Shown one piece after another: positions 5,853-6,683 of a stretch of 6,683 nt of DNA. The notes under the pieces were generated by a model. It was not told where the DNA came from. It did not search any database and saw only the letters and a program-made list of their open reading frames with translations. The number at the start of each line of letters is the position of its first letter. Position 1 is the stretch's first letter. Origin of the DNA: Bacteroidales bacterium (GTDB lineage Bacteria; Bacteroidota; Bacteroidia; Bacteroidales; B18-G4); assembly GCA_030618905.1 (NCBI GenBank), contig JAUXCL010000137.1, positions 1 through 6,683 on the forward strand, written 5' to 3'. Made by a program: the position numbers and the translations under genes.

Positions 5853-6548
5853 ATGACAGTTCCTGAAGAAAAATCAGACCTCTACCAACTTATGGTGGAA
5901 AAAGGTTGTTTAAAGCAACAAGTATATCAAAACACCTATGAGACCTTCCAAATGCTGAAAAAAGTTTTGGAAAAGATGATCAAAAAGTACCAGTTAAAAA
6001 AGATCAAATCAGAATACCAGGTCCCTTTGGAGTTGAAAGAAAAAAGCCGGAATGAATTTGAGCTCCGGGTGGCTGGTGATGTACTCATCTTTTTAATGCA
6101 CACCAATGTGTTTGAGTTTCCCAGGGATCATTTTATCCACAAGACATCATATGTGAAGGAAGACAGTACGCGTTCTTATTGCGGTATTATCAACATCTTC
6201 AATTTCTTAAATGATTCTTTCAAATTCCACAGGGTAAATGATATCGGTTATCTTATTGGCAGGCTATTCATCAACAAGGATTTACATTTTCACCTCGACG
6301 GAAAGAAGGAATTACGGTTGTTGCCAAACAACTTTGTCGACACGGTGATTGACGAAAAAAAGATGGAACAGATCATCGAAGCTGCCATCAGGTATATCAT
6401 TGGATTTGATCTCCTGACACCTCCTTATGCTTCCGTAAAGGAAGTCAGGGTTGGGGATATCATCACTGCCATGGACAGCATGTCATTAAAGACGGGCAAG
6501 CGGCTTGGTTTTAAGTTCCAGGCGGATCTGGAAGATATTGAAAAATAA
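5853..6548 (+). CDS. Conserved-looking hypothetical protein downstream of porT
   Basis: I do not recognise this 231-residue protein. It has no signal peptide or membrane helix, so it is probably cytoplasmic. Residues about 20-55 are a lysine-rich amphipathic helix (YETFQMLKKVLEKMIKKYQL), possibly a coiled coil. The middle (about 68-157) alternates like beta strands: EFELRVAGDVLIFLMHTNVFEF (68-89), RSYCGIINIFNFLND and DLHFHLDGKKELRLLP. A helical segment follows at 168-185 and then PPYASVKEVRVGDIITAMDS (190-209). I see no catalytic or nucleotide-binding signature. The coding quality is good: the ATG comes 19 bases after porT and the frame is uninterrupted with composition like its neighbours. 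Its position suggests cotranscription with porT, but any link to type IX secretion is inference. Confidence 0.82.
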   Translation: MTVPEEKSDLYQLMVEKGCLKQQVYQNTYETFQMLKKVLEKMIKKYQLKKIKSEYQVPLELKEKSRNEFELRVAGDVLIFLMHTNVFEFPRDHFIHKTSYVKEDSTRSYCGIINIFNFLNDSFKFHRVNDIGYLIGRLFINKDLHFHLDGKKELRLLPNNFVDTVIDEKKMEQIIEAAIRYIIGFDLLTPPYASVKEVRVGDIITAMDSMSLKTGKRLGFKFQADLEDIEK

Positions 6549-6561
6549 AATTTGAAATTTT

Positions 6562-6592
6562 TTTGCCGGATTAAAAAAAACTTTTAAATTTG
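6562..6592 (+). promoter_or_regulatory. Textbook Bacteroidota promoter for tRNA-Glu
   Basis: TTTG (6562-6565), 19 bases, TAAATTTG (6585-6592): an exact match to TTTG-N19-TAnnTTTG. Transcription would start near 6599, eight or nine bases before the mature tRNA 5' end. This is the clearest promoter in the window and supports the phylum assignment. Confidence 0.85.
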
Positions 6593-6607
6593 CACTCCCA
6601 AAATAGC

Positions 6608-6681
6608 GGCCCGTTCGTCTAGCCAGGTCAGGACGCCAGGTTTTCATCCTGGTAACAGGGGTTCGAATCCCCTACGGGCTA
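6608..6681 (+). tRNA. tRNA-Glu (anticodon UUC)
   Basis: A full cloverleaf can be drawn: acceptor GGCCCGT (6608-6614) with ACGGGCT (6674-6680); D stem GTCT with GGAC (6617-6634); anticodon stem CCAGG/CCTGG (6636-6640, 6648-6652) with loop TTTTCAT and anticodon TTC at 6643-6645; T stem AGGGG/CCCCT with loop TTCGAAT. The discriminator is A6681. The first acceptor pair is a G-U wobble. The next bases are CA, not CC, so CCA is not encoded and must be added enzymatically. It reads GAA and GAG codons. Only two bases after it are visible, so further tRNA genes may follow. Confidence 0.96.
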
Positions 6682-6683
6682 CA

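Noticed and set aside
6547..6564. AAAATTT-G-AAATTTT with following T-run as a terminator of the last protein gene
   Set aside because: The A/T-only symmetry with nearly no loop space is not a credible intrinsic terminator, and the T-run forms the -33 part of the tRNA promoter.
1..6683. CRISPR arrays, insertion sequences, phage genes or toxin-antitoxin pairs
   Set aside because: No regularly spaced repeats, transposase, integrase or paired small genes were seen on either strand.

Overview
The window looks like a chromosomal segment from a member of the Bacteroidota, most likely class Bacteroidia. It encodes a PorT-type outer-membrane protein of the type IX secretion system, a family limited to this phylum. 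Many genes follow TAnnTTTG (-7) boxes, and the tRNA gene has a complete TTTG-N19-TAnnTTTG promoter. Start codons are preceded by A-rich sequence rather than strong Shine-Dalgarno sites.

Left part (1-2065): the 5' part of a minus-strand Rossmann/DUF2520 protein diverges from a MerR-family regulator with a cobalamin-binding domain (CarH/LitR type). An ECF sigma factor follows on the same strand. The two regulators flank a 217-base spacer holding a palindrome and two near-identical promoter-like repeats. The sigma gene ends in an inverted repeat followed directly by an intrinsic terminator. The pair recalls LitR/LitS, the B12/light switch for carotenoid genes in Streptomyces, but no carotenoid gene is visible here. 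This unit is the most interesting part of the window.

Middle (2064-2585, minus): a small membrane-anchored protein of a Bacteroidota-conserved family of unknown function, convergent with the sigma gene and divergent from the aminotransferase.

Right part (2700-6548, plus): four genes in one direction: a class I PLP aminotransferase (aspartate aminotransferase type), a heptose-7-phosphate kinase (RfaE/HldE domain I), PorT, and an unrecognised cytoplasmic protein 19 bases behind porT. The kinase and PorT both serve the cell envelope. The PorT reading frame has no ATG at its natural start, and a one-base change upstream would supply one.

Right edge: a tRNA-Glu(UUC) gene with its own promoter; CCA is not encoded. 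The only gene-free stretch above about 120 bases is 1287-1503, described below.
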